From positions 1 to 51,032 of the forward strand of contig JAJFFW010000084.1 in assembly GCA_021776435.1 (NCBI GenBank): DNA of 51,032 nt. Direction: 5' to 3'. The DNA is from Parvularculaceae bacterium. Its GTDB lineage: Bacteria; Pseudomonadota; Alphaproteobacteria; Caulobacterales; Parvularculaceae. Below are positions 16,887-24,091 of the stretch, in pieces; the first letter of the stretch is position 1; each line of letters starts with the position of its first letter. A program made the position numbers and the translations under genes. Under the pieces are notes generated by a model, which was not told the origin of the DNA, ran no database searches, and saw only the letters and a program-made list of their open reading frames with translations.

Positions 16887-17509
16887 TGGCGAAGTGGGAA
16901 AGACACACGGCGCTGGCTGAGCGAATCAAGCTTGCATGCGAAGGCTCTCTTTCGGATGATGAGGACGCGCGCTTGTTGGCGGCTTTTTACGCAATATGCC
17001 CGGCGGTCGGACATTTTGAGTCTGTGGACTGTCTTATTGGCGTTTTAAGGCGCGGCGAGCTTGTGCCTCGTTTGCAAAAGGTGCTGGCCGAAGCGCTCGA
17101 TCCGAACGGCAAGTCGCATATGTATTTTAAGCGACAGTATCGGCAGAGAGGCGGCGCAAAAAAAATTGCATCTTTGTGTCCCGATACATCGATTGATCAA
17201 TTTGTAGAAAACGAGCTCGCTGAGCACCCTGAATCCGTTGAAGCTGCGGTCATGGCGGCGATGCAAGAGTTTGGCGTCAGCCGCTCAACAGTAATGGCGG
17301 CGCGTAAACACTCGCCCAGTATACAGAAGATTGTTCGGAACCTCGCTATATCGATAGCCGCACGGGCGCCCATATTGCAAGATGAGCTGGCGCAGCCCGA
17401 GTGGGCCAGCGAGACATTGAAAAAACTCACGCTTGGCGACCTAGCGCGCGTCGAAGCCGGGGAAATCAGCCGGGACGAATTAATAAAAGAACTCAAGCGT
17501 AGAGGCTGA
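16886..17509 (+). CDS. Unknown protein downstream of the integrase
   Basis: A 207-residue protein I do not recognise. ATG 16886 overlaps the integrase stop by one base and has RBS GGAGGGG, so it is coupled to int; the in-frame GTG one codon upstream is less likely. No signal peptide or membrane segment is seen. It is mostly helical, with SDDEDARLLAAFYAICPAVGHF near the N-terminus and VSRSTVMAARKHSPS near residue 130, which looks like a helix-turn-helix-like or helical pair. The C-terminus (LGDLARVEAGEISRDELIKELKRRG) is charged. A role in excision, immunity or regulation is possible by position only. Confidence 0.8.
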   Translation: MAKWERHTALAERIKLACEGSLSDDEDARLLAAFYAICPAVGHFESVDCLIGVLRRGELVPRLQKVLAEALDPNGKSHMYFKRQYRQRGGAKKIASLCPDTSIDQFVENELAEHPESVEAAVMAAMQEFGVSRSTVMAARKHSPSIQKIVRNLAISIAARAPILQDELAQPEWASETLKKLTLGDLARVEAGEISRDELIKELKRRG

Positions 17510-17568
17510 GTCCAGCTATAACGCGCTTATTACTGGACCCGTTTCTGTTTGATTTGATTGAAAACATG

Positions 17569-17608
17569 TGAATATTCATGCGTCACCGAAGCTTTTCAAA
17601 AGGTGACG
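17569..17608 (+). promoter_or_regulatory. Palindrome and SD-covering inverted repeat before alpA
   Basis: A perfect 10-bp palindrome, tgaatattca, lies at 17569-17578. A 7-bp inverted repeat, cgtcacc (17581-17587) and ggtgacg (17602-17608), follows with a 14-base loop. The right arm contains the Shine-Dalgarno sequence of alpA. In RNA this hairpin could hide the RBS; in DNA either repeat could be an operator for AlpA. Confidence 0.4.
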
Positions 17609-17609
17609 T

Positions 17610-17810
17610 ATGAACACGAATATCAGCCCGGCGCCGATCATCAACCGTCGCGAGGTGTGCGGATTTTTGAACGTCAGTGACACCACGCTTTGGCGCATGG
17701 TCCGCGCTGGACGCTTCCCGAAACCAGTCAAAATTTCAGAGCGCAGAATCGGCTGGCCGAAAGACCAGATTGAGGCTTGGCTTGAAGTAAAGCGCGCGGA
17801 GGCGGCGTGA
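17610..17810 (+). CDS. alpA: AlpA-family excisionase/transcription regulator
   Basis: A 66-residue winged helix-turn-helix protein of the AlpA/MerR-like phage regulator group. The pattern INRREVCGFLNVSDTTLWRMVRAG then FPKPVKISERRIGWPKDQIEAWL is diagnostic. In P4-like elements and PICIs, AlpA homologues activate element genes or promote excision. The RBS AGGTGACG precedes ATG 17610 and is part of an inverted repeat. It probably starts the replication/morphogenesis transcription unit of the island; which promoter it controls is not shown by the sequence. Confidence 0.92.
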   Translation: MNTNISPAPIINRREVCGFLNVSDTTLWRMVRAGRFPKPVKISERRIGWPKDQIEAWLEVKRAEAA

Positions 17811-17813
17811 ATC

Positions 17814-18212
17814 ATGCAAGTACAAACAAAGGCGCCGCCGCTTGGTGAGAGCGGCGTGCGCGGTGGTTTTGCTGGCTGGCGGGATCATCAGAATAATAAT
17901 CAATTTGTAGCTGAAACGCAAGCCGCGCGTGACGGCCCGGCGGCGGAGTCGGTCACAAAAACGAAAATCAGAAATTGGTCTGAAACCGCCCGGCCCGGCG
18001 ACGCGCTGCAGGCGATTTTAAACCCGATTTTCGCGGTGCGGCCGAGCGCGGCGCCAATCGGCCCGAGGGCGCAGATATTCTTGAGCGCCTTGCTCGGCGT
18101 CGCCGACGCGGTTTTCGTGCAGTTGTTCGGCACGCGGATCGTTATAATGACAGAGCAAAACTTTTATGCGCTGCTCGGCCTTCGCGATGGGGGGCTGCAT
18201 GAAAAACGCTGA
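17814..18212 (+). CDS. Unknown protein between alpA and the DUF3631 gene
   Basis: A 132-residue open frame starting 3 bases after the alpA stop and overlapping the next gene by 14 bases. I do not recognise it. The N-terminal half is polar and rich in Gly, Ala and Asn. The C-terminal half has a hydrophobic stretch (AQIFLSALLGVADAVFVQLFG) that could be a membrane or core helix. No conserved motif is apparent. The compact placement supports a real gene, but the start could be further downstream. Confidence 0.6.
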   Translation: MQVQTKAPPLGESGVRGGFAGWRDHQNNNQFVAETQAARDGPAAESVTKTKIRNWSETARPGDALQAILNPIFAVRPSAAPIGPRAQIFLSALLGVADAVFVQLFGTRIVIMTEQNFYALLGLRDGGLHEKR

Positions 18213-19542
18213 TCCGCTGACGGATGAACGCGATCCGCTTGCGCCCGAGGCTGGCGACCCGGCGGAATTGCTCGATGATGTCAGCGATTTTCTCGGGCGG
18301 TTTATCGCCTATCCGTCACCTGAGACCAAGATTGCGCATGTGCTCTGGATCGCTCATTGCCACACGATGGACGCCTGGGAATCGACGCCACGTCTTGCTT
18401 TCCTTTCGCCTGAGCCGGCGAGCGGAAAAACGCGCGCGCTGGAAATCACTGAATTGCTGGTTCCGCGTCCGGTTGAGGCCGTCAACGTCACGCCCGCCTA
18501 TTTGTTCAGAAAGGTTGGCGGCGAGGACGGCCCGCCGACAATTTTATTTGACGAAATCGACACGGTGTTCGGCCCGAAGGCAAAAGATAACGAGGAAATC
18601 CGTGGCCTGATGAATGCCGGACACCGGCGCGGCGCCGTCGCCGGGCGATGCGTTATGCGCGGCAAGATTGTCGAGACGGAAGAAATCCCCGCCTATTGCG
18701 CGCTCGCGATTGCCGGCCTCGGAGATTTGCCGGACACGATCCTGACGCGGAGCATTATCATAAAAATGCAACGCCGCAAGCCGGGAGAATTCGTCCAACC
18801 GTACAGGCGGCGGGTTCATGCGAACGCTGGGCACGTGCTGCGCGACCGGCTCGAAGCCTGGGCGATGACCGCAGCCCCTGAATTGAAAGACGCCTGGCCG
18901 CAAATGCCTCACGGCCTTGAAGATCGTAACGCAGATGTGTGGGAGCCGCTGCTCGCGATTGCTGACTCCGCGCGCGGCGAGTGGCCGGAAAAGGCGCGTG
19001 TTGCGGCTGTTTCGCTTGTTTTGCTTTCCGCACAGGAGCCCCCAAGCCTCGGAATCCGGCTCCTCAGCGATCTAAAGAAGGTCTTTTTGGATGGTCACGC
19101 CCTATCAACTGAAGCCATACTTGACCAGCTTACCGGGTTAGACGAGTCCCCGTGGGGCGACCTTCGCGGGAAGCCCTTAACGGATCGCGGATTGGCCGCC
19201 CGGCTGCGACCTTACAAGGTTAAACCAAAAACCCTGAGAATTGGTGACAAAACGCCGCGCGGATATGAGCGCGCTGATTTTGCGGAAGCGTGGGAGCGCT
19301 ACACCCCCACACCCTCCGCAGAAAGCAAAACAACTAAAACAAGCGAAACAAACAGCGCGCTTCCTAGCCAGAATGTTTCGCTTCGCTCCGCTGCCGATCC
19401 AAAACATCAACACCTATCCGAAACATCAATCCCGCACAATTCCTCGCCTGTTTCGGATGTTTTAGATGTTTTGCCTTTCACAGCGAGGCAGGGCGCTTGC
19501 CCAAGCTGCGCCGGCGAAGGCTGCCGTTGGTGCTCGTCATGA
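18199..19542 (+). CDS. DUF3631 P-loop ATPase with C-terminal zinc knuckle
   Basis: A 447-residue protein. Walker A (PEPASGKTRAL) lies at residues 71-79 and Walker B (TILFDEIDTVFG) near 114-124. Motifs NEEIRGLMNAGHRRGA and RSIIIKMQRRKPGE follow; these are the DUF3631 blocks seen in primase/helicase-associated proteins of phages and satellites. A Ser/Thr-rich linker from about residue 380 leads to a terminal Cys cluster (Cys434, 437, 442, 445), likely binding zinc. It is probably the replication ATPase/helicase-like protein of the island, as no other replication gene is present (inference). I start it at ATG 18199 with a G-rich RBS; ATG 18187 or 18166 are alternatives. Confidence 0.85.
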   Translation: MKNADPLTDERDPLAPEAGDPAELLDDVSDFLGRFIAYPSPETKIAHVLWIAHCHTMDAWESTPRLAFLSPEPASGKTRALEITELLVPRPVEAVNVTPAYLFRKVGGEDGPPTILFDEIDTVFGPKAKDNEEIRGLMNAGHRRGAVAGRCVMRGKIVETEEIPAYCALAIAGLGDLPDTILTRSIIIKMQRRKPGEFVQPYRRRVHANAGHVLRDRLEAWAMTAAPELKDAWPQMPHGLEDRNADVWEPLLAIADSARGEWPEKARVAAVSLVLLSAQEPPSLGIRLLSDLKKVFLDGHALSTEAILDQLTGLDESPWGDLRGKPLTDRGLAARLRPYKVKPKTLRIGDKTPRGYERADFAEAWERYTPTPSAESKTTKTSETNSALPSQNVSLRSAADPKHQHLSETSIPHNSSPVSDVLDVLPFTARQGACPSCAGEGCRWCSS

Positions 19543-19802
19543 CCGATAACGATCAAAACGGCCGGCCCGCAAGCCTCGAAGAGCAAAAAGCCAAGGTTCG
19601 GACAATCCTGGAGCGCAATGTCGCCCGCTTGCTCGATCATCGCCTGCACCCCGCGGCGATAGGCGATGCGCATCTAGCCGTCGGGATCGTCATGGCGCTG
19701 ATCACTGTTTCGCGGGCCGATGTCGCGCGAAGCTTGCGATCGATTGCGGATGAGCTCGAAAACGAGTCCGGCCCGTTCGCGCCCAAAGGCGGGATCAATT
19801 AA
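19539..19802 (+). CDS. Small hypothetical protein of the island
   Basis: An 87-residue protein with an ATGA overlap to the previous gene. It is predicted helical, with an acidic/Gln N-terminus and a central HPAAIGDAHLAVGIVMALITV hydrophobic helix, then SRADVARSLRSIADELENE. Family not recognised. Tight coupling at both ends (one-base overlap with the next gene) supports it as real. A partner of the DUF3631 ATPase or a regulator is possible by position only. Confidence 0.65.
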   Translation: MTDNDQNGRPASLEEQKAKVRTILERNVARLLDHRLHPAAIGDAHLAVGIVMALITVSRADVARSLRSIADELENESGPFAPKGGIN

Positions 19803-20077
19803 TGTCGAGCGAGGCAAAATGCTCTTTTTGCGGGCTGAGTTTTCGTGCGTTGACGAATAAGCTCTATTGCACGCCCGCCTGCAAGAAGGCAGCGGAGCGC
19901 GAGCGCGCAAAACTGCGGAAGCTCACCAGACGCCAGCCGCAGCTCCGGCGCTTCGAGGACGCCGCATTGGCGCGCGGAAACTGGCCGCTGGTGCGCTGGT
20001 GCCGCGCCAGGCAAGAACGCGACCGCGCCGAGATAGAGGCTATTTCCCTAAAATATCTTGCAAAATCAGTAGGCTGA
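19802..20077 (+). CDS. Small zinc-ribbon protein
   Basis: A 91-residue basic protein starting in the stop of the previous gene (TAATG). Cys7, Cys10, Cys23 and Cys27 form a CxxC-x12-CxxxC zinc-binding site (CSFCGLSF ... YCTPACKKAAERERA), followed by an Arg/Lys-rich helix. The arrangement resembles small treble-clef or zinc-ribbon DNA-binding proteins common in phages. It could bind the 12-bp repeats immediately downstream, but that is speculation. The stop lies at the first base of that repeat array. Confidence 0.75.
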   Translation: MSSEAKCSFCGLSFRALTNKLYCTPACKKAAERERAKLRKLTRRQPQLRRFEDAALARGNWPLVRWCRARQERDRAEIEAISLKYLAKSVG

Positions 20078-20112
20078 ACGCCCCGCAAAGCGTCCTGCAA
20101 AACGCCCCGCAA
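20077..20112 (+). repeat. Three tandem 12-bp repeats before the capsid gene
   Basis: Three head-to-tail units: aacgccccgcaa (20077-20088), agcgtcctgcaa (20089-20100, three mismatches) and aacgccccgcaa (20101-20112). The outer two are identical. They fill the start of the gap between the zinc-ribbon gene and the capsid gene. They resemble iterons, or a protein-binding array such as an origin, late operator or packaging site. Confidence 0.75.
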
Positions 20113-20163
20113 GTTATCCAAAGAATCGTTATGTTCGGTCCGAAATTATTGAAGGAAATCGAC

Positions 20164-21429
20164 ATGCAAAAGAAGTTAGAACGCAAAGATCAGCAGTACA
20201 CGGACGAAAATGGCGCCGGCGGTGGCGGCTTGTCGCAGGAAGCACGCGAAGCGCTCAGCGGAATCAAGGAATCATTCGACAAACTGAAATCGCGAAATCT
20301 TGAACTCGATACGATCATTCAAAAAGAAAAAGAAGAACGCGAGGGGCTTGAGTTGCGCATGAACAAGCGCGGGCTTGTTGCGCCTAGCGCCCCCGGCGAA
20401 GCCCCGGATGAATTCTTGTGCACAAAAGACGGGCGAAAACTGCCGCTTTTGAAAAAAGATCAACCCTTCGCTGCCCATGTCTCAGGCGACAGCGCGCCCG
20501 AGCATGACTTCAAATTTGGCGATTTTTGCCGAATGGCCATCGGCGGCGCGCGCAACGATCAGGAGAGAAAAGCCCTCGGCCAGCTCAGCGACCCGGGCGG
20601 CGGCTTCCTGGTTTCGCCGTTTTTGAGCGGCGAATTTATCGATTTGCTCCGTCCCCGGAGCGTTGCCTTCGAAGCGGGCGCCCGCACCCTGCCCATGCCC
20701 ACAGGCGAGGTCAATATCGCGCGGCTCGACAACGATCCCGTGGTCGCGTGGAGGCAGGAAAACGCGCTTGTCGCGACAGGCGATCCCAGCTTCGGCCAGC
20801 AACCTTTGATCGCGCGCTCTCTCGCCTGTTTAATCAAAGTGAGTCGCGAGCTTGCCGATGACGCGGCGAATGCCGGACAAATCATCCAGGACGCGCTGGC
20901 CGCCGCCATGGCCGCCGAAATCGACCGCGCGGTGATTCACGGCGACGGAATCACCGAACCGCTTGGATTGCTGAACACTGGCGGCCTCTCGGTCGTCTCG
21001 ATGGGAACGAATGGCGGGCAGATCACAAACTATGACAAATTGCTAGACGGCATTGAAAGTTTGGAAAACTCAAATGTCGGGGCGCCGACAGCCGCGATCC
21101 TGTCGCCGAGAACGAAGAGGGCCTTTAGCGGCTTGAAAGACACGACAAACCAGCCGCTCAGAAAGCCGAATGACGTTGAGGGCCTGCCATTTTTGCACAC
21201 ATCCTCAATGCCGAACAATTTGGTTCAGGGAAGCGCCAACAACGCGAGCTCAATCATCGTCGGCGACTTCTCGCGAATGATCGTCGGCGTGCGGAGCGAA
21301 GTCAGAATTGAAGTTCTGCACGAAGCCTTCGCGGACCGGTTGCAGATCGGCCTGCTCGCGCATGCCAGAATCGCGGTCACCACGACGCATGCGAAAGCCT
21401 TCGTCGCGATCAAAGGGATCACGCCATAA
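20164..21429 (+). CDS. HK97-type phage major capsid protein
   Basis: The major head protein, 421 residues from ATG 20164 (RBS GAAGGAAATC); ATG 20131 would add 11 residues. Residues 1-80 form a charged coiled coil (SFDKLKSRNLELDTIIQKEK), the delta/scaffolding domain usually removed by a phage protease. The HK97-fold body follows with DPGGGFLVSPFLSGEFIDLL, WRQENALVATGDPSFGQ, ELADDAANAGQIIQDALAAA and HGDGITEPLGLLNTGG. The C-terminal block (GVRSEVRIEVLHEAF ... AFVAIKGI) is typical. No protease, portal or scaffold gene is present, so maturation would need helper functions. The sequence looks intact. Confidence 0.94.
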   Translation: MQKKLERKDQQYTDENGAGGGGLSQEAREALSGIKESFDKLKSRNLELDTIIQKEKEEREGLELRMNKRGLVAPSAPGEAPDEFLCTKDGRKLPLLKKDQPFAAHVSGDSAPEHDFKFGDFCRMAIGGARNDQERKALGQLSDPGGGFLVSPFLSGEFIDLLRPRSVAFEAGARTLPMPTGEVNIARLDNDPVVAWRQENALVATGDPSFGQQPLIARSLACLIKVSRELADDAANAGQIIQDALAAAMAAEIDRAVIHGDGITEPLGLLNTGGLSVVSMGTNGGQITNYDKLLDGIESLENSNVGAPTAAILSPRTKRAFSGLKDTTNQPLRKPNDVEGLPFLHTSSMPNNLVQGSANNASSIIVGDFSRMIVGVRSEVRIEVLHEAFADRLQIGLLAHARIAVTTTHAKAFVAIKGITP

Positions 21430-21436
21430 AAACCAC

Positions 21437-21510
21437 GCGCGCTGCCTGCATCCCGCCAGCGCGCGAAATGGCGGCCCAGCGCGGGATTTTTAGGACGTTC
21501 CGCGCTGGGC
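21437..21510 (+). other. Two strong hairpins between capsid and tape-measure genes
   Basis: Hairpin 1 pairs 21437-21444 with 21457-21464 (8 bp, 12-base loop). Hairpin 2 pairs 21474-21484 with 21500-21510 (11 bp, GC-rich, 15-base loop). Neither is followed by a clear U-run on the plus strand, so an intrinsic terminator is not certain. They may be RNA-processing, stability or attenuation structures that set the capsid to tape-measure ratio, or a protein-binding DNA site. Confidence 0.5.
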
Positions 21511-21545
21511 TTGCCTAACTGAAAACTGAAAAAGGAATTGTGATC

Positions 21546-23363
21546 ATGGCGAAAAACCCAGTTGCGAATATCGGTGTCGATCTGACCGCGAAGATCGCCG
21601 GTTTCGAAGCAAACATGACCAAGGCGACCCGTTCGCTTTCCGCCAATCAAAAGAAAATGAACCGTTCGCTTTCGCGGATCGAGGGCGGCTTCAAGAAGCT
21701 TGGCGCATCGATTGGCGCGTTTGCTGGCGTCGCCGGCGTCGGACTCGCGGTCCGGGGGCTGAACAATATCTTCGAGCGCGCCATCGACGCCGGCGACGAA
21801 ATCGGCAAGGCAGCCAAGACCGCGGGAATCGGCGCGGAGGCCCTGCAAGAATATCGCTTCGCCGCGATGCAGGCCGGATCGTCGCAAAAAGAACTCGACG
21901 ACGCCGTGGGCCGGTTTACGCGCCGGCTGGGCGAGGCGCGGCGCGGCAATCAAGAATACGCAAAGACCTTTAAAGAGCTTGGCGTGCAAGCCAGCGACAC
22001 AACCGAGCAAGCGATTGAAAAAGCCTTCAAAGCGCTCGGGGATGTTAAAGACATCACAATCCGCACATCGCTGGCGACAAAGGTGTTCGGCGATGACGCG
22101 CGCCGCATGGCGCTTTTGGTTGCTGACGGCGCCGACGCGCTAGAGGCGACAAAAAAACAGGCTCGCGACATGGGCGCCGTGATCAATGAAAAAACCATTC
22201 CGGCGCTGGAAAAAGCAAAAGACAAAATCTCGATCATGAATGCCGCGCTTGAGACTCAACTGACAAACGCCGTCGCTGATAATATCGAAGCCTTCACGAC
22301 ATTCAAAGGAGCGATTAATAATGTGGAAATTGCGCTTGTCAAAGCCAGCGCCGCCGCAATCAATTTCTTCGACGCAAAAGATTTTACACAAACGACTGTC
22401 ATTGAAGAGCGGCTGCAGAGCGAACGGAAAAATCTTTCAGAGTTGCAGGACCTGTTAAAGCGCACTCAATCCAGTGGTGGGCTCGCAACGATTGGAAAAG
22501 ATAGCCGAACGAAAAGACTGCAAAAGGACATAGCGGAAGCTAAAGACCTCATCAATCGGCTTGAGCGAGCCCAATCAGACGTTCAGTTCAAAAACATAAA
22601 TGACTCATTAAATCGTCCGCAGCAAAGCGAGCCCATCGTGCCGCCGCCGCCTGATTTCAGCGGGATAAAGATACCAAACGCGCCGACGTTAAAACTCGAC
22701 GCCTTCGCCAAAAGAGCCGAGACGGCCGGCGAGAAAATACGCGCCGCCTTCGAACAAACCCGGACGCCGCTTGAGGCGCTTTCGATTCAGTTGAAGGAGA
22801 TCGAGGCGCTGAGGCCGTTCGCTCAAACGCCCGAAGAACTCGACGCGCTTGGCCGCGCGGCAGATGATGTACGTGATCAAATGAAAGAGCTGAACCAGGC
22901 GACCAGTGAGTGGAAGCTTGTCAGCCAGGACGCCGCGCGCGGCATATCGGACGCGTTTGCGGACGCAATCATATTCGGCGATAAGCTCGGACAAAGCCTC
23001 AAGAGGCTTGCGCAACAACTCTCATCGCGGCTGATCTCAAATCTATTGTTCAGCGCCGCGACGGATGCGTTTCCATTCCTTAACAGCAAAGCCGGCGGCG
23101 GACGCATCCAGCCCAACATTCCCACTCTTGTCGGCGAGCGAGGTCCTGAGCTTATCGTTCCCCAGAGAGCCGCGACCGTGATCAACAATGCCGACTCGCG
23201 TGGCCTTGGAAGAGCACCCACGATCAACATCAGCATAACCAACACACCGAACTTCGCCGGCAATGCGGCGACCTTCGAAGACCTCAGGTTAATGGGGCAG
23301 ATCACCAAACAGGCGGCGATTGATGGCACGATGCAAGCGCTGCGACGACCGAAGTTTGCATAA
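21546..23363 (+). CDS. Phage tail tape-measure protein
   Basis: A tail length ruler and DNA-ejection protein, 605 residues from ATG 21546 (RBS AAAGGAAT). The N-terminal coiled coil (about residues 15-55) leads to a glycine-rich hydrophobic helix (about 56-75), an ALQEYRFAAMQAGSSQ block as in phage tail-length proteins, long helical repeats to about 480, and then the diagnostic C-terminal motif VGERGPELIVPQRAATVINN. It is short for a tape measure. Using about 0.15 nm per residue, it would set a tail of roughly 90 nm. It stands alone, without tail tube, sheath, chaperone or baseplate genes. Confidence 0.9.
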   Translation: MAKNPVANIGVDLTAKIAGFEANMTKATRSLSANQKKMNRSLSRIEGGFKKLGASIGAFAGVAGVGLAVRGLNNIFERAIDAGDEIGKAAKTAGIGAEALQEYRFAAMQAGSSQKELDDAVGRFTRRLGEARRGNQEYAKTFKELGVQASDTTEQAIEKAFKALGDVKDITIRTSLATKVFGDDARRMALLVADGADALEATKKQARDMGAVINEKTIPALEKAKDKISIMNAALETQLTNAVADNIEAFTTFKGAINNVEIALVKASAAAINFFDAKDFTQTTVIEERLQSERKNLSELQDLLKRTQSSGGLATIGKDSRTKRLQKDIAEAKDLINRLERAQSDVQFKNINDSLNRPQQSEPIVPPPPDFSGIKIPNAPTLKLDAFAKRAETAGEKIRAAFEQTRTPLEALSIQLKEIEALRPFAQTPEELDALGRAADDVRDQMKELNQATSEWKLVSQDAARGISDAFADAIIFGDKLGQSLKRLAQQLSSRLISNLLFSAATDAFPFLNSKAGGGRIQPNIPTLVGERGPELIVPQRAATVINNADSRGLGRAPTINISITNTPNFAGNAATFEDLRLMGQITKQAAIDGTMQALRRPKFA

Positions 23364-23465
23364 GGGAGGGGGGGGTAAATGTCTGTGGTCGTGAATTACT
23401 AGACCGGCGTGTGACAATGAATCTTTTCCGCAGACGAATTAGAATTCTAGAAGGTTGAAATTGCT

Positions 23466-23897
23466 ATGAAACCTGGACGAAAAGCCCTTCCCGCTGAGAT
23501 AAAACGCGCCCACGGCACATGGCGGCGCGACCGGGACGGCGACAAGATAGCGCTCACGCCCGCCGATAGCCCGCCCCTGACGCCCGACGGCCTGAGCGCC
23601 CGCGCCCTGGACATTTGGGAGCAGAATTTAGGCCGCGTCATGGCGGCTGGCGTCGGCGAGGCCGATAGCGATCTGTTCGCCACCTACTGCGAACTGCAGG
23701 GCGCCGTGCGCGCCGCCTGGAGGATGGGCGAGGCCCCACCTATCTCTGCGCTCGCCGAATTGCGCCGGCTCGCAGAGCTCCTGGGCTTGGCCGGCCCGAG
23801 AAGCCGTGTTGCGCGGGCCGCGACGCATAAAGACAACCCGTTTGCGCGGCTGCATGAAAAACAAAACCAGTCCGAGAAGGACGAGACCGACCGCTGA
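23466..23897 (+). CDS. Phage terminase small subunit, P27 family
   Basis: A 143-residue protein beginning with the P27 signature (KPGRKALPAEIKRAHGTWRRDR), then SPPLTPDGLSARALDIWEQNLGRVMAAGVGEADSDLFATYC, a helical core and a charged tail. Small terminases recognise the packaging site and load the large subunit. No large subunit follows; the gene is the last of the island. A lone TerS is the classic device by which satellites redirect a helper's packaging motor. The gap of 102 bases before it contains an 8-G run and no other gene. Confidence 0.93.
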   Translation: MKPGRKALPAEIKRAHGTWRRDRDGDKIALTPADSPPLTPDGLSARALDIWEQNLGRVMAAGVGEADSDLFATYCELQGAVRAAWRMGEAPPISALAELRRLAELLGLAGPRSRVARAATHKDNPFARLHEKQNQSEKDETDR

Positions 23898-23930
23898 TCA
23901 TATCCCTAGCAGAATATGCTAATTATCACC

Positions 23931-23958
23931 TCGTTTTAGGTTCCCCGGCAGGTTCCCC
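23931..23958. repeat. Degenerate third copy of the arm-type repeat
   Basis: Starts tcgtttt like the 28-bp repeats and continues with aggttccccggcaggttcc, where they have ggggtaccccggcggtacc. It lies 47 bases left of the right perfect copy, after the TerS stop. A weaker integrase or excisionase site is the likely reading. Confidence 0.5.
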
Positions 23959-23980
23959 AAATTTGCCCACCTACGACTGT

Positions 23981-24001
23981 CCCGCCCATGCGGGGTTTTT
24001 T
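23981..24001 (+). terminator. Rho-independent terminator at the end of the island operon
   Basis: Stem cccgc (23981-23985) with gcggg (23990-23994), loop ccat, then G and six T. It lies 84 bases after the TerS stop and would end plus-strand transcription of the morphogenesis genes before the tRNA. Confidence 0.7.
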
Positions 24002-24005
24002 GTTA

Positions 24006-24033
24006 TCGTTTTTGGGGTACCCCGGCGGTACCT
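24006..24033. repeat. Right 28-bp direct repeat, likely integrase arm site
   Basis: Identical to 15515-15542. It lies 58 bases inside the right core repeat. In the circular form the order would be right arm, 58 bases, core, 121 bases, left arm, the layout of a classic attP with two arms. Confidence 0.75.
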
Positions 24034-24051
24034 CAGGCCTTTTTAAAGGAA

Positions 24052-24083
24052 AAGGGCTTAGAGATTTTTACCTCTAAGCCCTT
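24052..24083 (-). terminator. tRNA-Asn terminator supplied by the island
   Basis: A perfect 12-bp stem (24052-24063 with 24072-24083) with an 8-base loop. Read leftward from tRNA-Asn it ends in a T-rich stretch (24052 down to about 24040). It replaces the older terminator now stranded at 15308-15341, so the island restores both the tRNA 3' end and its terminator. Confidence 0.75.
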
Positions 24084-24091
24084 GTTTTAAT

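Noticed and set aside
23364-23377. G-rich run as a frameshift site in the tape-measure gene
   Set aside because: The run of eight G lies after the stop codon and there is no continuation frame; no gpG/gpGT-type frameshift is evident.
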